64,000 bases of DNA from Desulforhopalus sp. IMCC35007 (GTDB lineage: Bacteria; Desulfobacterota; Desulfobulbia; Desulfobulbales; Desulfocapsaceae), in assembly GCF_005116575.1 (NCBI RefSeq), contig NZ_SWCN01000011.1, forward strand, positions 62,001 to 126,000, written 5' to 3'. Positions 8,804 through 19,300 of this stretch are shown here, in pieces (positions within the stretch are counted from its first letter, which is position 1; every line of letters starts with the position of its first letter). The notes under the pieces were generated by a model. The model saw only the letters and a list, made by a program, of their open reading frames with translations. It did not search any database and was not told the origin of the DNA. A program made the translations under genes and the position numbers.

Positions 8804-9243
8804 TTTCTCTCTCTTTCTTTGTTGCTTTGGTTGAAAAACTCTCTCCTGAAGACTCGTCCAACCGTTTTTTGTTCTTTCTCTCTATCGTTAAACAACAGTT
8901 GGCCGCTATTTTGACCTGATAAAGTGCAAGAATTATGGCTGTTGTTCAATAATTCTGAAATGTAATATGAAACGCACGGCGTAAGCAGGGAAGGCGGAAA
9001 AATAATTGATATTAGAGGGTATATGACAGAAATTATCTGGGACAATAGAGGCAAAGGCGCAAAGTCCATATGCGCAACGTGCATATTTCTTCCATAATGT
9101 ATTGGTTAGACTGCTTTTTCATTTGGTCAGCAGGTGATGGTCTTTTGTTCTAAAAAATACTTTGATGTTTTTGGGCATCAGCTCCCATAACGTTCGGCCT
9201 TTCCTGTAACAGGTCAACGGTTGAACGTTATGGGGTGTCGGTA
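8804..9243. other. intergenic region upstream of the ferredoxin operon
   Basis: A 440-base AT-rich gap between the ltaE-like gene and the ferredoxin operon, both on the minus strand. It should hold the operon promoter, although no clear -35/-10 pair was recognised. The only structured element seen is the inverted repeat at 9184-9234. No convincing coding frame was found. Confidence 0.5.
9184..9234. repeat. 12-bp inverted repeat with 27-base loop
   Basis: CCCATAACGTTC (9184-9195) is perfectly complementary to GAACGTTATGGG (9223-9234). The loop contains a smaller CCTG-TAA-CAGG hairpin. It lies 10 bases past the threonine aldolase stop codon. It could end that transcript, but no T-run follows on the minus strand. 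Alternatively it is a protein-binding site or a small dispersed repeat. Confidence 0.6.
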
Positions 9244-10254
9244 TCAATTGTAGAAGGTTGCTATTGTATCAAGTACATAGACGATATCATCTCCACTGAC
9301 ATCAAGATGCGTGACCAGTCTTGTGGTTTTCCCTGGACTGATGAGTATTCCGTGATCTTTGAGATGTTGTGCCAATGCCTCTGTGGTGCTGGTTGGCACC
9401 TGGAAGAAGACCATGTTGGTCGCAACGCTTGTTACCGCAACGCCCGGGATCTGCCGGAGACCCTCTGCAAGCCTTCTGGCATGGTCGTGGTCTTCTTGAA
9501 GGCGGGTCAGGTTGTGGTCGAGAGCATAGCTTCCTGCTGCGGCCAGGATACCAGCCTGTCTCATACCGCCTCCCACCATTTTGCGCCAGCGTTTTGCTTT
9601 TTCGATAAAAGCCTTCGAGCCACAGAGCACGGAGCCCACTGGAGCGCCCAGTCCCTTTGAGAGGCAGATAGAGGTTGAGTCAAAATGGCTGGTGATCGTC
9701 TTTGCTTCCACCTTTTGCTCGCTTGCAGCGTTAAAGAGACGCGCCCCGTCGAGATGGAGTTTCAGGCTATGTCGTTTGCAAAAATCCGAGGCCTCTTTGA
9801 GGTATGAGAGCGGTAGTGCTTTGCCGTTCTGGGTATTTTCCAGGCAGAGAAGCCTAGTCCTTGCAAAATGAACATCGTCGGGTTTGATTTTTTCCTCCAC
9901 CTTGCTAAGGTCTATGGTGGAGTCCGCTTCATATTCGATGGGCTGGGGCTGAATGGAACCAAGGACCGCTGCGCCTCCTGCTTCGTATCTGTAGGTATGG
10001 GCCTGTTGTCCAACGATATATTCATCTCCTCTTTCGCAGTGGCTCATGATGCCAATGAGATTGGCCTGGGTGCCGCTTGCTGTGAAAAGTGCTGACTCAA
10101 AGCCCGTGAGCCGGGCTATCTTTTCCTGCAGGAAATTGACGCTTGGGTCATCACCATATACATCGTCGCCCACCTGGGCTTCGACCATGATTGCCCGCAT
10201 CTGTTCTGAGGGACGGGTAACTGTATCGCTGCGGAGGTCTATTATGTGTTGCAC
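9244..10254 (-). CDS. ltaE: low-specificity L-threonine aldolase
   Basis: A PLP-dependent fold-type I enzyme of 336 residues that splits L-threonine or L-allo-threonine to glycine and acetaldehyde. Typical motifs are IDLRSDTVTRPS at the N-terminus, GDDVYGDDPSVN, FTASGTQANLIG, LHLDGARLFNA (the Asp that holds the PLP ring nitrogen) and CLSKGLGAPVGS (the Lys that forms the Schiff base). The frame opens with a TTG at 10275 that has no ribosome site. A GTG at 10254, with GGAG five bases upstream, places the family's conserved N-terminus correctly and is preferred. It stands alone. Glycine supply or threonine breakdown is the likely role. Confidence 0.9.
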   Translation of the reverse strand: MQHIIDLRSDTVTRPSEQMRAIMVEAQVGDDVYGDDPSVNFLQEKIARLTGFESALFTASGTQANLIGIMSHCERGDEYIVGQQAHTYRYEAGGAAVLGSIQPQPIEYEADSTIDLSKVEEKIKPDDVHFARTRLLCLENTQNGKALPLSYLKEASDFCKRHSLKLHLDGARLFNAASEQKVEAKTITSHFDSTSICLSKGLGAPVGSVLCGSKAFIEKAKRWRKMVGGGMRQAGILAAAGSYALDHNLTRLQEDHDHARRLAEGLRQIPGVAVTSVATNMVFFQVPTSTTEALAQHLKDHGILISPGKTTRLVTHLDVSGDDIVYVLDTIATFYN

Positions 10255-10521
10255 GGTTGCTCCATATTGTATCAAGGTTGAAAAAGTATTATGTAGTTTG
10301 CTTTAGTGTCAGAGTTACTACTCTATCCGGTTTAGTTTGATTGTGCGAGAGTACTCTGGCGGTTGGTACGGAGATGTACAAAAGTGTCTCAAGTGTTGCT
10401 TGAAGATTGTGCAGTATTTCTGGATCTTGCCAAAGAGCTGGAGCTTAAACAAAACGTGTGATGCAGTGTATCCTATGGAGTATTTCAAATAAAAGATGGA
10501 CGATATGGATGGAAATGGACA

Positions 10522-12477
10522 ATGGAGTTAAGTAGCAAACAGTGTGAAGTTCTGCAGCAGGCAGGATTTGAATTTTCGGCCTTGACCATTACCGGTTTTC
10601 TTGAGGTGGCAAATGGCGATCGTGAGGTAACCTCTCTTTCCGATGAGGAACTGGTTGAATTTCTGGTCGCGACAAACCTGCTGTACCGAGGGGGGGAGCC
10701 CCTCATTTCTGATGTCTTCTATGATTTTACCTTTCTTGCAGAACTGAAAAACAGGAACCCGGATCATCCTTTTTTAGGAGATGTTGAGCCTGAGGCCCTG
10801 GTTCTTGCCAAGACTGTAGAGTTGCCTGTCCGGATGCTTTCAACGGACAAGGCCTACGATTTTAAATCCATTGCTCGCTGGGCTTCGCGGATTGATAAAG
10901 CAGCGAAAGAGTGCGGAGTAGACGTTGAAAGTATTCTGTTTCGCGCGACTCCAAAGCTTGACGGCTACGCTGCATACGATGATGGTACAACCCTCTACAC
11001 CAGAGGAGATGGTCGGAGAGGAACGGATATAAGCCGCGCCTTTGAGCGGGGTCTCAGGGTGGCCGGAGCTGGAGAAAGGGGACTTGGAGCCGGGGAGATT
11101 GTCGTAAGCCGTTCCTATTTTTCTGAGCATCTGGCGGGAGTCTTTGATAACTCGAGGAATTTTCAGGCAAGCCTCATTAAGGAAAAAGAACTCGATGAGC
11201 CCGCCGCCCGTGCCATTGCTGAAGGTGCTGCTCTTTTCTATCCCTTTAGCCAATTACCCTCCTGGCAAGGCAGTTGGAAGGCGCTTGCTGCTGATTTTGA
11301 AGGTATTGTGGAGCGTCTCTGGAAAGAGGTTGATTACGATGTTGATGGTATTGTCTTTGAAGTAGTCGATTCCAGGATAAAAGAGCACATGGGGGCGACC
11401 AGGCATCACCACAGATGGCAGATTGCCTATAAACAGAATACGGAAATTGCAGAAGTCCGTGTCTTGCAGGTGGTGGCCCAGACTTCCAGATCCGGCCGGG
11501 TGAATCCCGTGGCGGAAATAGAACCGACCCGGCTCAGCGGTGCCCTGATCAAACGGGCGACGGCCCACCATTTTGGCATGGTGCGGGACAAAGGAATCGG
11601 CAGAGGGGCGCTTATACAGCTTTCCCGTTCAGGGGAAGTTATTCCAAAAATAGAAGCGGTTCTTGAGCCTGTTGCCCCTGAATTGCCGGAGGTCTGCCCC
11701 AGTTGTTGTTCTCCCCTTGTCTGGGAGAATGATTACCTTGTCTGTGTCAATGTGATGAATTGTGCCGCACAGATAACCCATACCATTGAGCACTTTTTTA
11801 AGGTTCTGGGGAACGTCGATGGTTTTGGCCCCTCTTCCATTGAAAAAATATATACAGGTGGAGTGACAAGTCTGCTGGAGATATATAACCTGGATGAGGA
11901 GCGGTTTGTTTCCTTTGGTTTTGGCCCCAAACAGGCTGAAAATATGGTTGCTCAATTACAGCGGAGCCGGGAGGAGTCTATCGAGGACTGGCGATTTCTC
12001 GCAGCTTTTGGCATCCATCGGCTTGGTATGGGCAATTGCGAAAAACTGCTCAGCGTCTACCCGCTTGAAGAGGTATTCGAGCTTGATCGACAGAAGATCG
12101 TCGAGATAAAAGGTTTTAGTGAAAAGATTGCAGACGAAATTCTCCCCGGGCTGCAGAGTGTTCGGCAGATGTTTTTTGCCTTGTACCGGCTTGGGTTTAA
12201 TCTCACGAGAACCGATGTCGCTTCAGATGCTCCCGGTCAGTCAAGCCCGGTTACGGGAAAGCTCCTGGTTTTCAGTGGCACCATGCGTCAGGGAACCAGA
12301 GACGAGATGACTGTGCAGGCCAAAAGGCTCGGAGCCAAAGTGGGCAGTTCGATTACCGGAAAAACGGATTTGCTCGTCTGTGGGGAAAAGGTGGGGGCCT
12401 CCAAGCTGAAAAAAGCAGAGGAGTTGGGAGTGAAGATACTCTCAGAAAAAGAGTATCTTCATTTGTTGGAAGAATAA
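10522..12477 (+). CDS. ligA: divergent NAD-dependent DNA ligase (LigA type)
   Basis: A 651-residue protein with LigA domain order. The N-terminal NAD-binding part carries LISDVFYD. The adenylation domain has KLDG (adenylated Lys) in ATPKLDGYAAY, then TRGDGRRGTDIS, VDGIVFEV and WQIAYKQN. An OB fold follows. Then come a Cys4 zinc site (CPSCCSP and CVNVMNC, about residues 392-413), helix-hairpin-helix repeats and a C-terminal BRCT (about 575-651). All catalytic motifs are recognisable but many flanking residues differ from housekeeping LigA. It may be the sole ligase or a second copy. ATG at 10522 is chosen; the ribosome site is weak. Confidence 0.85.
   Translation: MELSSKQCEVLQQAGFEFSALTITGFLEVANGDREVTSLSDEELVEFLVATNLLYRGGEPLISDVFYDFTFLAELKNRNPDHPFLGDVEPEALVLAKTVELPVRMLSTDKAYDFKSIARWASRIDKAAKECGVDVESILFRATPKLDGYAAYDDGTTLYTRGDGRRGTDISRAFERGLRVAGAGERGLGAGEIVVSRSYFSEHLAGVFDNSRNFQASLIKEKELDEPAARAIAEGAALFYPFSQLPSWQGSWKALAADFEGIVERLWKEVDYDVDGIVFEVVDSRIKEHMGATRHHHRWQIAYKQNTEIAEVRVLQVVAQTSRSGRVNPVAEIEPTRLSGALIKRATAHHFGMVRDKGIGRGALIQLSRSGEVIPKIEAVLEPVAPELPEVCPSCCSPLVWENDYLVCVNVMNCAAQITHTIEHFFKVLGNVDGFGPSSIEKIYTGGVTSLLEIYNLDEERFVSFGFGPKQAENMVAQLQRSREESIEDWRFLAAFGIHRLGMGNCEKLLSVYPLEEVFELDRQKIVEIKGFSEKIADEILPGLQSVRQMFFALYRLGFNLTRTDVASDAPGQSSPVTGKLLVFSGTMRQGTRDEMTVQAKRLGAKVGSSITGKTDLLVCGEKVGASKLKKAEELGVKILSEKEYLHLLEE
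12432..12460 (+). repeat. 11-bp hairpin at the 3' end of ligA
   Basis: GAAGATACTCT (12432-12442) pairs perfectly with AGAGTATCTTC (12450-12460) across a 7-base loop, inside the last codons of the ligase gene. It may help end or stabilise the transcript where ligA converges with the tautomerase gene. No strong T-run follows. Confidence 0.5.
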
Positions 12478-12493
12478 CCGCAACTGCCGGGTC

Positions 12494-12682
12494 TTATTTG
12501 GGAGGCTCAAGGAGCTTGCCTGTTTTGGCGACGTTTTCGTGGGGGACCTCATCAATGAAAATCAGCACATTTTCGGGTGGCTTGTTCGCCTCTTTGCTGA
12601 TGACCTCGGTGACCCCTTTTGCGATGTTGGCTTTCTGCTCTTTTGACAATGTTCCTGCAACTCTGATATTTACGTATGGCAT
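12494..12682 (-). CDS. 4-oxalocrotonate tautomerase family protein
   Basis: A 62-residue protein beginning MPYVNIRVAG. Removal of Met exposes the catalytic Pro1 of the tautomerase superfamily. The beta-alpha-beta pattern (PYVNIRV, a helix from KEQKANIAKGVTEVI, then NVLIFIDEV) matches small 4-OT subunits, which assemble as hexamers and shift keto/enol double bonds. No aromatic-degradation genes are nearby, so the substrate is unknown. It is a single gene, convergent with the ligase. Confidence 0.85.
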   Translation of the reverse strand: MPYVNIRVAGTLSKEQKANIAKGVTEVISKEANKPPENVLIFIDEVPHENVAKTGKLLEPPK

Positions 12683-12865
12683 TGTTACTCCTGTCGTGTG
12701 TTGAATTGTTTTTTTAGGTGTAGCCTGGGTAAAGTACCCTTTTTTCTTTTTGCAACAAAGGACAATTTTTCCCTGTGCATAAAACGGTCTGGCGGTCCAC
12801 GTGTAATGTTTGTGATGTTACGATGCCTCAACTGAAAATCCAACTATGAAAAAGAGAGTACTGCT

Positions 12866-13894
12866 ATGCATATTTTAGTTACCGGTGGAGCCGGATATAT
12901 CGGCAGCCATACCTGTCTTGAACTATTACAGTGTGGGCATGATGTTTGTGTGGTCGATAACTTATCAAACTCCAGTACGGAGTCTTTGCATCGGGTCGAA
13001 AGGTTGACCGCAAAGAAAATAGAGTTTCATACGACCGACCTGCTCGACAGGAAAGGGCTTGAAGATGTTTTTGCCGCAAGTGGTGTCCGTTTTGATGCTG
13101 TCATTCACTTTGCCGGTAAAAAGGCCGTGGGGGAATCCGTTGAAAAGCCTCTGCTGTACTACCATAATAATATAACAGGTACTCTGGTACTGGCCGAGGT
13201 CATGGCAAAATATGGGGTGAAGAATATAATTTTCAGTTCTTCCGCCACGGTATACGGCGATCCTGCCAGCGTGCCAATTACAGAGGACTTCCCCCTCTCA
13301 TGCACAAACCCCTATGGCCGGACCAAGCTTATGGTGGAGGAAATTTTGACTGATGTTGCGGTCGCAGATCCTGCCTGGAATGTCTGTCTGCTCAGATATT
13401 TTAATCCGGTCGGAGCCCATAAAAGCGGGCAGATCGGGGAGGACCCGAGCGGTATTCCCAATAATCTCATGCCCTATATCTCACAGGTCGCGGTTGGTAA
13501 GTTGCAGGAGTTGTCTGTATTTGGCAACGACTATCCAACCCACGATGGAACCGGGGTCCGGGATTATATCCATGTGGTCGATCTTGCCAAAGGCCATGTC
13601 AAAGCTCTCGATAAAATCGTCACACAGCCCGGGGTGGTTACCTATAACCTCGGAACCGGCAAGGGGTACAGTGTTCTTGAAATGGTGCAGGCATTTGCCA
13701 AGGCCAGTGGTAGAGAAATTGCCTATAAAATCGTTGGCAGAAGGGCAGGCGACATTGCTGCCTGTTATGCAAACCCTGCAAAGGCCCTGGCAGAATTGGG
13801 CTGGACTGCTCAGTATGGGCTCCAGGAGATGTGTGAGGATACCTGGCGCTGGCAGAAGGAAAATCCTACGGGTTTTGGGCAAGCAGTGAAATAG
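12866..13894 (+). CDS. galE: UDP-glucose 4-epimerase
   Basis: A 342-residue short-chain dehydrogenase/reductase enzyme that interconverts UDP-glucose and UDP-galactose with bound NAD. Visible motifs are [15 protein letters not shown] at the N-terminus (NAD binding), [28 protein letters not shown] (active-site Ser) and [11 protein letters not shown] (the YxxxK pair), then [10 protein letters not shown]. The length is normal for GalE. It supplies galactose units for lipopolysaccharide or exopolysaccharide. It stands alone and is followed by a strong terminator. Confidence 0.95.
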   Translation: MHILVTGGAGYIGSHTCLELLQCGHDVCVVDNLSNSSTESLHRVERLTAKKIEFHTTDLLDRKGLEDVFAASGVRFDAVIHFAGKKAVGESVEKPLLYYHNNITGTLVLAEVMAKYGVKNIIFSSSATVYGDPASVPITEDFPLSCTNPYGRTKLMVEEILTDVAVADPAWNVCLLRYFNPVGAHKSGQIGEDPSGIPNNLMPYISQVAVGKLQELSVFGNDYPTHDGTGVRDYIHVVDLAKGHVKALDKIVTQPGVVTYNLGTGKGYSVLEMVQAFAKASGREIAYKIVGRRAGDIAACYANPAKALAELGWTAQYGLQEMCEDTWRWQKENPTGFGQAVK

Positions 13895-14243
13895 TATAAG
13901 CACAAAAAAATAAATCAAAACGGCCAAGAAAAGCAGCCCCTGTCTTGTTACAAGACAGGGGCTGCTTTGTTTTTGGTCATACCAATTAGCCATTTCCATA
14001 CCAATTGTGCAGGTTGTCTGCGGTTTCGTTGTTGTTGGTAAGTAATTGGAAACCAATACAATATCCGACAGAGTGGTGTTTTTGCTCATTGCCGGGTACG
14101 GGATGGTGGGATTTTAATAAAATATATCAATAGTTCCACAACTATGTGCTATCCCCCGTTTTTGTCGATAAAAATGATATTGCGTTAAACAGTCTCTAAT
14201 GGTACTTTCCTTGAAACTTTGAACATGAGGCACTGTTTGCACA
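13895..14243. other. intergenic region between galE and the hydrogenase operon
   Basis: A 349-base gap. Its first part holds the galE terminator (13930-13968). The remainder is AT-rich and should contain the promoter of the hydrogenase/Hdr operon, but no convincing -35/-10 or -24/-12 element was found. No coding frame is supported. Confidence 0.5.
13930..13968 (+). terminator. intrinsic terminator after galE
   Basis: A perfect stem of AGCAGCCCCTGTCTTG (13932-13947) and its complement (13951-13966), with a 3-base loop, extended by A-T pairs and followed by TTTGTTTTT. This is a very strong rho-independent terminator. A-rich bases on the other side make it likely to work in both directions. Confidence 0.92.
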
Positions 14244-14738
14244 ATGAGAACAACACAAGAAGTCGTTAAAATCTTTGGCTGTGGAAATGTCATAATGGGA
14301 GATGATGCCTATGGGCCTTCTGTTATTGACAAAATCAACGATACTTTTGACCTTCCAGACAATATCGAAGCTGTGGATGTTGGCACCTGTGTACGTGAGT
14401 ATCTGTTTGATTATCTGTTAACTGAAGAGGGGCGGCCGGATCGGATAATCATCCTTGATGCCGTCGATTTCACAGATAAAAAGCCGGGTGAGGTTTTTGA
14501 GATCTTTCCTGATCAGATTCCGGCAAAAAAAATCCATGATTTTTCCCTTCACCAGTTTCCCACCGTAAATTTATTGCAGGAGTTAGAACAACATACCGGC
14601 ATTAAAGTTCAAATCCTAGCCGCGCAAATTGAGTTCATCCCTGAGGAGATTGCTCCCGGGCTTTCTCCTGCAATGTCAAAAGCTGTAACAGAGGCGTGTG
14701 AGAAGGTTTCACAAGTTCTTTCTCTTAAAGTCAAGTGA
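14244..14738 (+). CDS. hydrogenase maturation protease
   Basis: A 164-residue protein of the HyaD/HycI/FrcD endopeptidase family. It opens with the family signature (FGCGNVIMGDDAYGPSV, including the Gly-Asn and Asp that bind nickel) and has a second acidic site in IIILDAVDF. These proteases check nickel insertion and cut the C-terminal tail of the large subunit after the DPCxxCxxH motif. The only candidate substrate here is the MvhA product encoded 6 kb downstream in the same direction, which has a 25-residue extension after that motif. It is the first gene of the operon, 11 bases before HdrCB. Confidence 0.9.
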   Translation: MRTTQEVVKIFGCGNVIMGDDAYGPSVIDKINDTFDLPDNIEAVDVGTCVREYLFDYLLTEEGRPDRIIILDAVDFTDKKPGEVFEIFPDQIPAKKIHDFSLHQFPTVNLLQELEQHTGIKVQILAAQIEFIPEEIAPGLSPAMSKAVTEACEKVSQVLSLKVK

Positions 14739-14749
14739 GGTGACTGTTT

Positions 14750-16201
14750 ATGATGTATGAATTTAAAGTCAGCCAGCTTGCAGATGAATTTGGGGTTCAT
14801 CGAAACACCATAAGAAACTGGATAAATGCCGGCACTCTTCCTGCCACAGAGGGTCCTGGCAGAAAGTATCTTATGAAGTTTCATGACTACCAGAAACTCT
14901 GCGAAAAGTTTGGCCGAGAACCACATGTTAGTCTATCCAATCACGTAAGTCCCAACGCCTTGGGAGCCCTGGAGGAAAGCGATGTAGAGCCGTTAATGAT
15001 CAACGGGACGAAGAGCGCCCTGGCTATTGATCCATCATGGGCGGATGCATGTCTCACCTGCGGCACCTGTGCAAGTGCATGTCCCATATCAGGCGTGGAC
15101 GGTCTGGATCCGCGAAAGATTGTGCGGATGGCAGTACTTGGAATGGATAAGGAGCTGATTGAATCTTCCTGGCCCTGGAAATGTACCATGTGTGCAAAAT
15201 GTGAAGAGGCCTGTCCTGCAAATATTCAGATCATTTCCCTCATGCGCAAAATCCGTGGCGCCCGGGAGCGTGATAAGGTTCCCGGTCCCATCCATAAAGG
15301 TGTTGTTATGTGCCTTGAGCGCGGCAATAACCTTGGTATTCCAAAAGAAGATTTCGTCTTTCTCTGTGAAGATCTTGGAGAAGAACTGGCTGAAGAATGT
15401 TGCCCGGGCTTTAAAACTCCCATTGATGTCCATGGCGCTAGGGTGCTTGTCACAGTCAATTCCAAAGAGCCCTTTGGTGAGCCTGATGACATGAAGTGGT
15501 GGTGGAAAATCTTCTATGCCGCAGGTGAATCCTGGACTATCTCTTCTGAAAACTGGGAAGGTGTGAACTGGGGCCTGTTCTCCGGTGATGATGAGGCGAT
15601 GAAAACCGTTGTCGGACGAATAGTCGACAACATGCGGAGGCTGAACTGTAAGGTTCTCCTCCTCCCCGAGTGAGGCCATGCATACTTTGCAACCCGGTCC
15701 GGGTTGAACAGATGGTACCCTGAAGCACTCAAAGAATTTAAGATTGCCACGGTTTTTGATCTCCTCCTCGAATATATAGAAGCTGGTAGAGTACAGCTGG
15801 ATAAGTCTATTCATGCACATCCCGTCGCCTATCATGATCCATGTAACTATGGTCGTAAATCGCTCAAAGCTTTTGGAAAGGCCTATTTTGAAGAAGGCCG
15901 CGCAGTGACCAAAGCCTGTTGTGATGATGTGCGCGAGTTGAACCCAAACAGAAATGGTGCATATTGCTGCGGCGCCGGTGGTGGGGCCTGGGCGATGCCG
16001 TACTCCGATGAGAGGGTCTTCTACGGAAGAACCAAAGCCCGTCAGATTACCGAGTCCGGTGCTGAGCTGGTTGTCGCTCCATGCCATAACTGCCGCGATC
16101 AGATTATGAAATCACTGAACAAAGAGTATGATCTTGGCATTGAGGTCAAGTATCTCTGGGAGCTTGTTGCTGACTCCCTGATAATGCCGGATAAGCAGTA
16201 A
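14750..16201 (+). CDS. HTH-HdrCB fusion, selenoprotein Fe-S oxidoreductase
   Basis: A 483-residue selenoprotein. Residues about 4-60 are a MerR/excisionase-like helix-turn-helix (VSQLADEFGVHRNTIRNWI). Residues about 100-165 are HdrC-like with two [4Fe-4S] sites, CLTCGTCASACP and CTMCAKCEEACP. The rest is HdrB/HdrD-like: an incomplete first CCG domain ending in PE-Sec-GHAYF, then a full C-terminal CCG domain (HDPCNYGR, YCCGAGGGAW, CHNC). The TGA at 15671-15673 (residue 308) falls where relatives have Cys in ECGH, and the frame continues without a break for 176 codons. Read as a stop, it would split the gene in two. The role is reduction of a disulfide or similar acceptor in an Hdr-Mvh complex. 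The HTH addition is unexpected. Confidence 0.9.
15691..15705 (+). promoter_or_regulatory. candidate bacterial SECIS hairpin of HdrCB
   Basis: AACCCG pairs with CGGGTT around a GTC loop (GGTCC if the top pair is open), starting 17 bases after the TGA at 15671. The position and the G-U in the apical loop fit SelB-binding hairpins of bacterial selenoprotein mRNAs. Confidence 0.75.
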
Positions 16202-16317
16202 GCTTTTGCAGAGGAAGTGCTCGTATCCTCGTAGAGGCTGGGCATGTTAAGAAATGAGATATCTTTTTTGCTTTTGCAGAAAGATTTTCTAGAACCATTC
16301 GACAGGAGATACCCGTC

Positions 16318-19300
16318 ATGCTAGGCACAAAGAAAGTTGGGTCTGTAATGATCGTGGGAGGTGGAGTCACAGGGATGCAGGCAGCCCTTGATCTCGCTGA
16401 TTCCGGATACTATGTGTATCTGGTTGAAAAGTCTGGAGCTATTGGCGGTGCCATGGCCCAGCTTGACAAGACCTTCCCGACCAATGACTGCTCGATGTGA
16501 ATCATCGCGCCAAAATTGGTAGAGTGCGGTCGGCACTTGAATATAAAATTGATGACGCTCAGCGAAGTCGTTGGAGTAGATGGTATCGCTGGGGATTTTA
16601 ATGTTACGGTTAAAGAGTCTCCACGGTACGTAGATGTGGATAAGTGCATCGCCTGCGGTGCTTGCACGGAGAAATGTCCAAAGAAAGTAGACAGTGAGTA
16701 CGATGCCGCAACGGGCAAGCGTAAGGCGATTTATGTTAAATATGCCCAGGCTGTACCCCTGAAGTATCAGATTGATCCAAATTCTTGTATCCGCCTGAAA
16801 AAGCCGGGTGCCTGTGGATTTTGTGAGACGGTGTGTGATGCGGGAGCCATTAATTTTAATGACACCGAAAAAATGCACCAGATCAATGTCGGCGCGATTG
16901 TTCTTGCGCCTGGCTTTGAGGCATACGATCCAACTGAAGCAGGAGTCTGGGGCTTTGGTACCAACCCAAATGTCATAACTGCTCTGCAACTCGAGAGATA
17001 TCTCTCCGCGTCCGGTCCCACCGAAGGGCATCTTATTCGCCCATCGGACGGCAAGCCTGCACGTAAGGTTGCATTTCTTCAGTGTGTCGGTTCCAGGGAT
17101 GAAAATCTCTGTGGCAACGGTTACTGCTCTTCTGTCTGTTGTATGTACGCCATTAAAGAGGCGGTTATTGCAAAAGATCATGTTCCAGGCCTGCAGACCA
17201 CCATATTCTATATGGATATGCGGACCCACGGCAAAGAGTTTGATTTGTATCTTGAGCGCGCCAAAAATGATTCTGGCGTCCGTTTTGTCCGTTGCCGTGT
17301 CAATGGCGTAGAGACAGATGGGGTTGGCGGAGACTGCCGTTTGAGCTATGTCAACGAAGATGGACGTCAGCTCGAGGAGTTCTACGACCTGGTTGTGCTC
17401 TCTGTGGGCCTGCAGACTCCAAAGCATGTTTTAGAACTTGCCAAGACAGCGGATATTAAACTTACCGCTGCAAATTTTGCAGCTACCTCTGATTTTGCTC
17501 CGGTTCAGACCTCCCGTGAGGGGATCTTTACCTGTGGGGCAATTGCAGGACCAAAAGACATTCCGCAATCGGTTGTGGAGGGTTCTGCCGCGGCCGCCGC
17601 TGTTTCTGATCTGCTTGCACCGGCAAGACATGAGCTGACCTCTGAGCCGAGCTTTCCGACGGAAAAAGATATTACCGGTGAAGAACCACGCATTGGCGTG
17701 TTCGTCTGTCATTGTGGTTCAAATATCGCTGGCGTAGTCGATGTCAAAAGTGTGGAAGATTACGCAGCCACCCTGCCTGATGTCGTCTATGTTGAACGAA
17801 ATCTCTTTTCCTGCTCTCAGGATACGCAGGATATGATCACCAAACGCATCCAGGAACAGAATCTGAACCGGATCGTCATTGCCGCCTGCACCCCCCGTAC
17901 CCATGAGCCGCTTTTCAGGGAAACCTTGAAAGCAGCAGGCCTCAACGAGTATCTGGTTGAGATGGCCAACATCAGAAACCACGATTCCTGGGTCCATGTT
18001 CAAGATCCTAAAGGTGCTACAGCCAAGGCAAAAGACCTTGTGAGAATGGCGGTTGCCAAGGTGACCTATGGTGATTCTTTAAGGCCAATCTCAGTTCCGA
18101 TCACCCAGAAATGTCTGGTTATCGGTGGCGGTGTCGCGGGTATGACTTCGGCGCTCAACCTTGCCGAGCAGGGTTTTGAGGTCGATCTGGTCGAACAGAC
18201 AGATACCCTTGGTGGAAATGCACTGCACCTCAAGCACACCTGGTCGGGTGAGCATGTTCCAACACAGGTTGCCAAACTGGTAGACAAGGTTATGAGGAAT
18301 GAAAAGATCCTCCTGCACAAAGAAGCCAGGGTGTCGGCTGTTGAGGGTTTTGTCGGAAATTTCCGTTCTACGGTTACCACGAAGGATGGCAAGACTAAGG
18401 TTGTCGAGCACGGGGCAGGCATCATTGCAACCGGTGGCGAGCCCTTTACTCCAACTGAGTACAACTACGACAGTATCACCCGTGTTGTCACCTCAGTGCA
18501 GTTTGACAAGCTTTTTGAGCTGAAAGAGCAGCACGTAAAAAGTGCCAGGCGTTTTGTTTTTATTCAGTGCGTCGGCTCTCGTGAGGGCGACAATATGTAC
18601 TGTTCAAAGGTGTGCTGCACCCACTCTGTTCAGTCTGCGATTGCTCTCAAAAAAGAAAATCCGGAGCGTAATGTCTATATCCTCTACCGGGATATGCGCA
18701 CCTATGGACAGCGGGAGTCGCTTTATAAGCAGGCAAGAAAACTTGGTGTCGTCTTCATTAACTACGAACTTCATGGCAAGCCTAAGGTGAGCGAGGCAGG
18801 AAATATGGTAGCCGTTGAAGTTTGGGATCACGTACTGCACAGACCGCTGAAGATTGAATGTGATCTGGTGATTCTGGCAACGGCGGTTCGGCCAAAGGTG
18901 GACGCCTCGGATCTTGGTAAGCTCTACAAGGTGCCGGTTGATGGTCATGGTTTTTTCCAGGAGGCCCATGCCAAACTCCGTCCGGTGGATTTTTCAACTG
19001 ATGGTATGTTTGTCGCAGGTCTGGCTCACTATCCAAAACCCATTGAAGAGTCAGTTGCCCAGGCGCTGGCCGCGTCTTCACGGGCTGCAACACTGTTGTC
19101 GAAAACCAGTGTCTCTCTTGATGCAATCAAGGCGACGGTGGATGAAAACTACTGTGATGGTTGCGCACTCTGCGTTGATGTCTGTCCATACCATGCAATT
19201 TCGCTCGTTGACCGGCCGGAAGGAAACGGCAAGATCATACGGGTGAACAAGGCGCAGTGTAAAGGCTGTGGTCTTTGTCAGGGAACATGTCCGAAGCGGG

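Noticed and set aside
14226-14243. Sigma-54-like GGCAC...TTGCA just before the maturation protease gene
   Set aside because: The GG and GC are eight bases apart instead of ten, and the site touches the start codon, so it cannot work as a promoter for this gene.
15671-15673. In-frame TGA read as a stop or frameshift that splits HdrCB into two genes
   Set aside because: The frame continues in register with HdrD-type sequence on both sides, the codon replaces a conserved Cys, and three other genes in the operon show the same pattern. Selenocysteine is the simpler reading.
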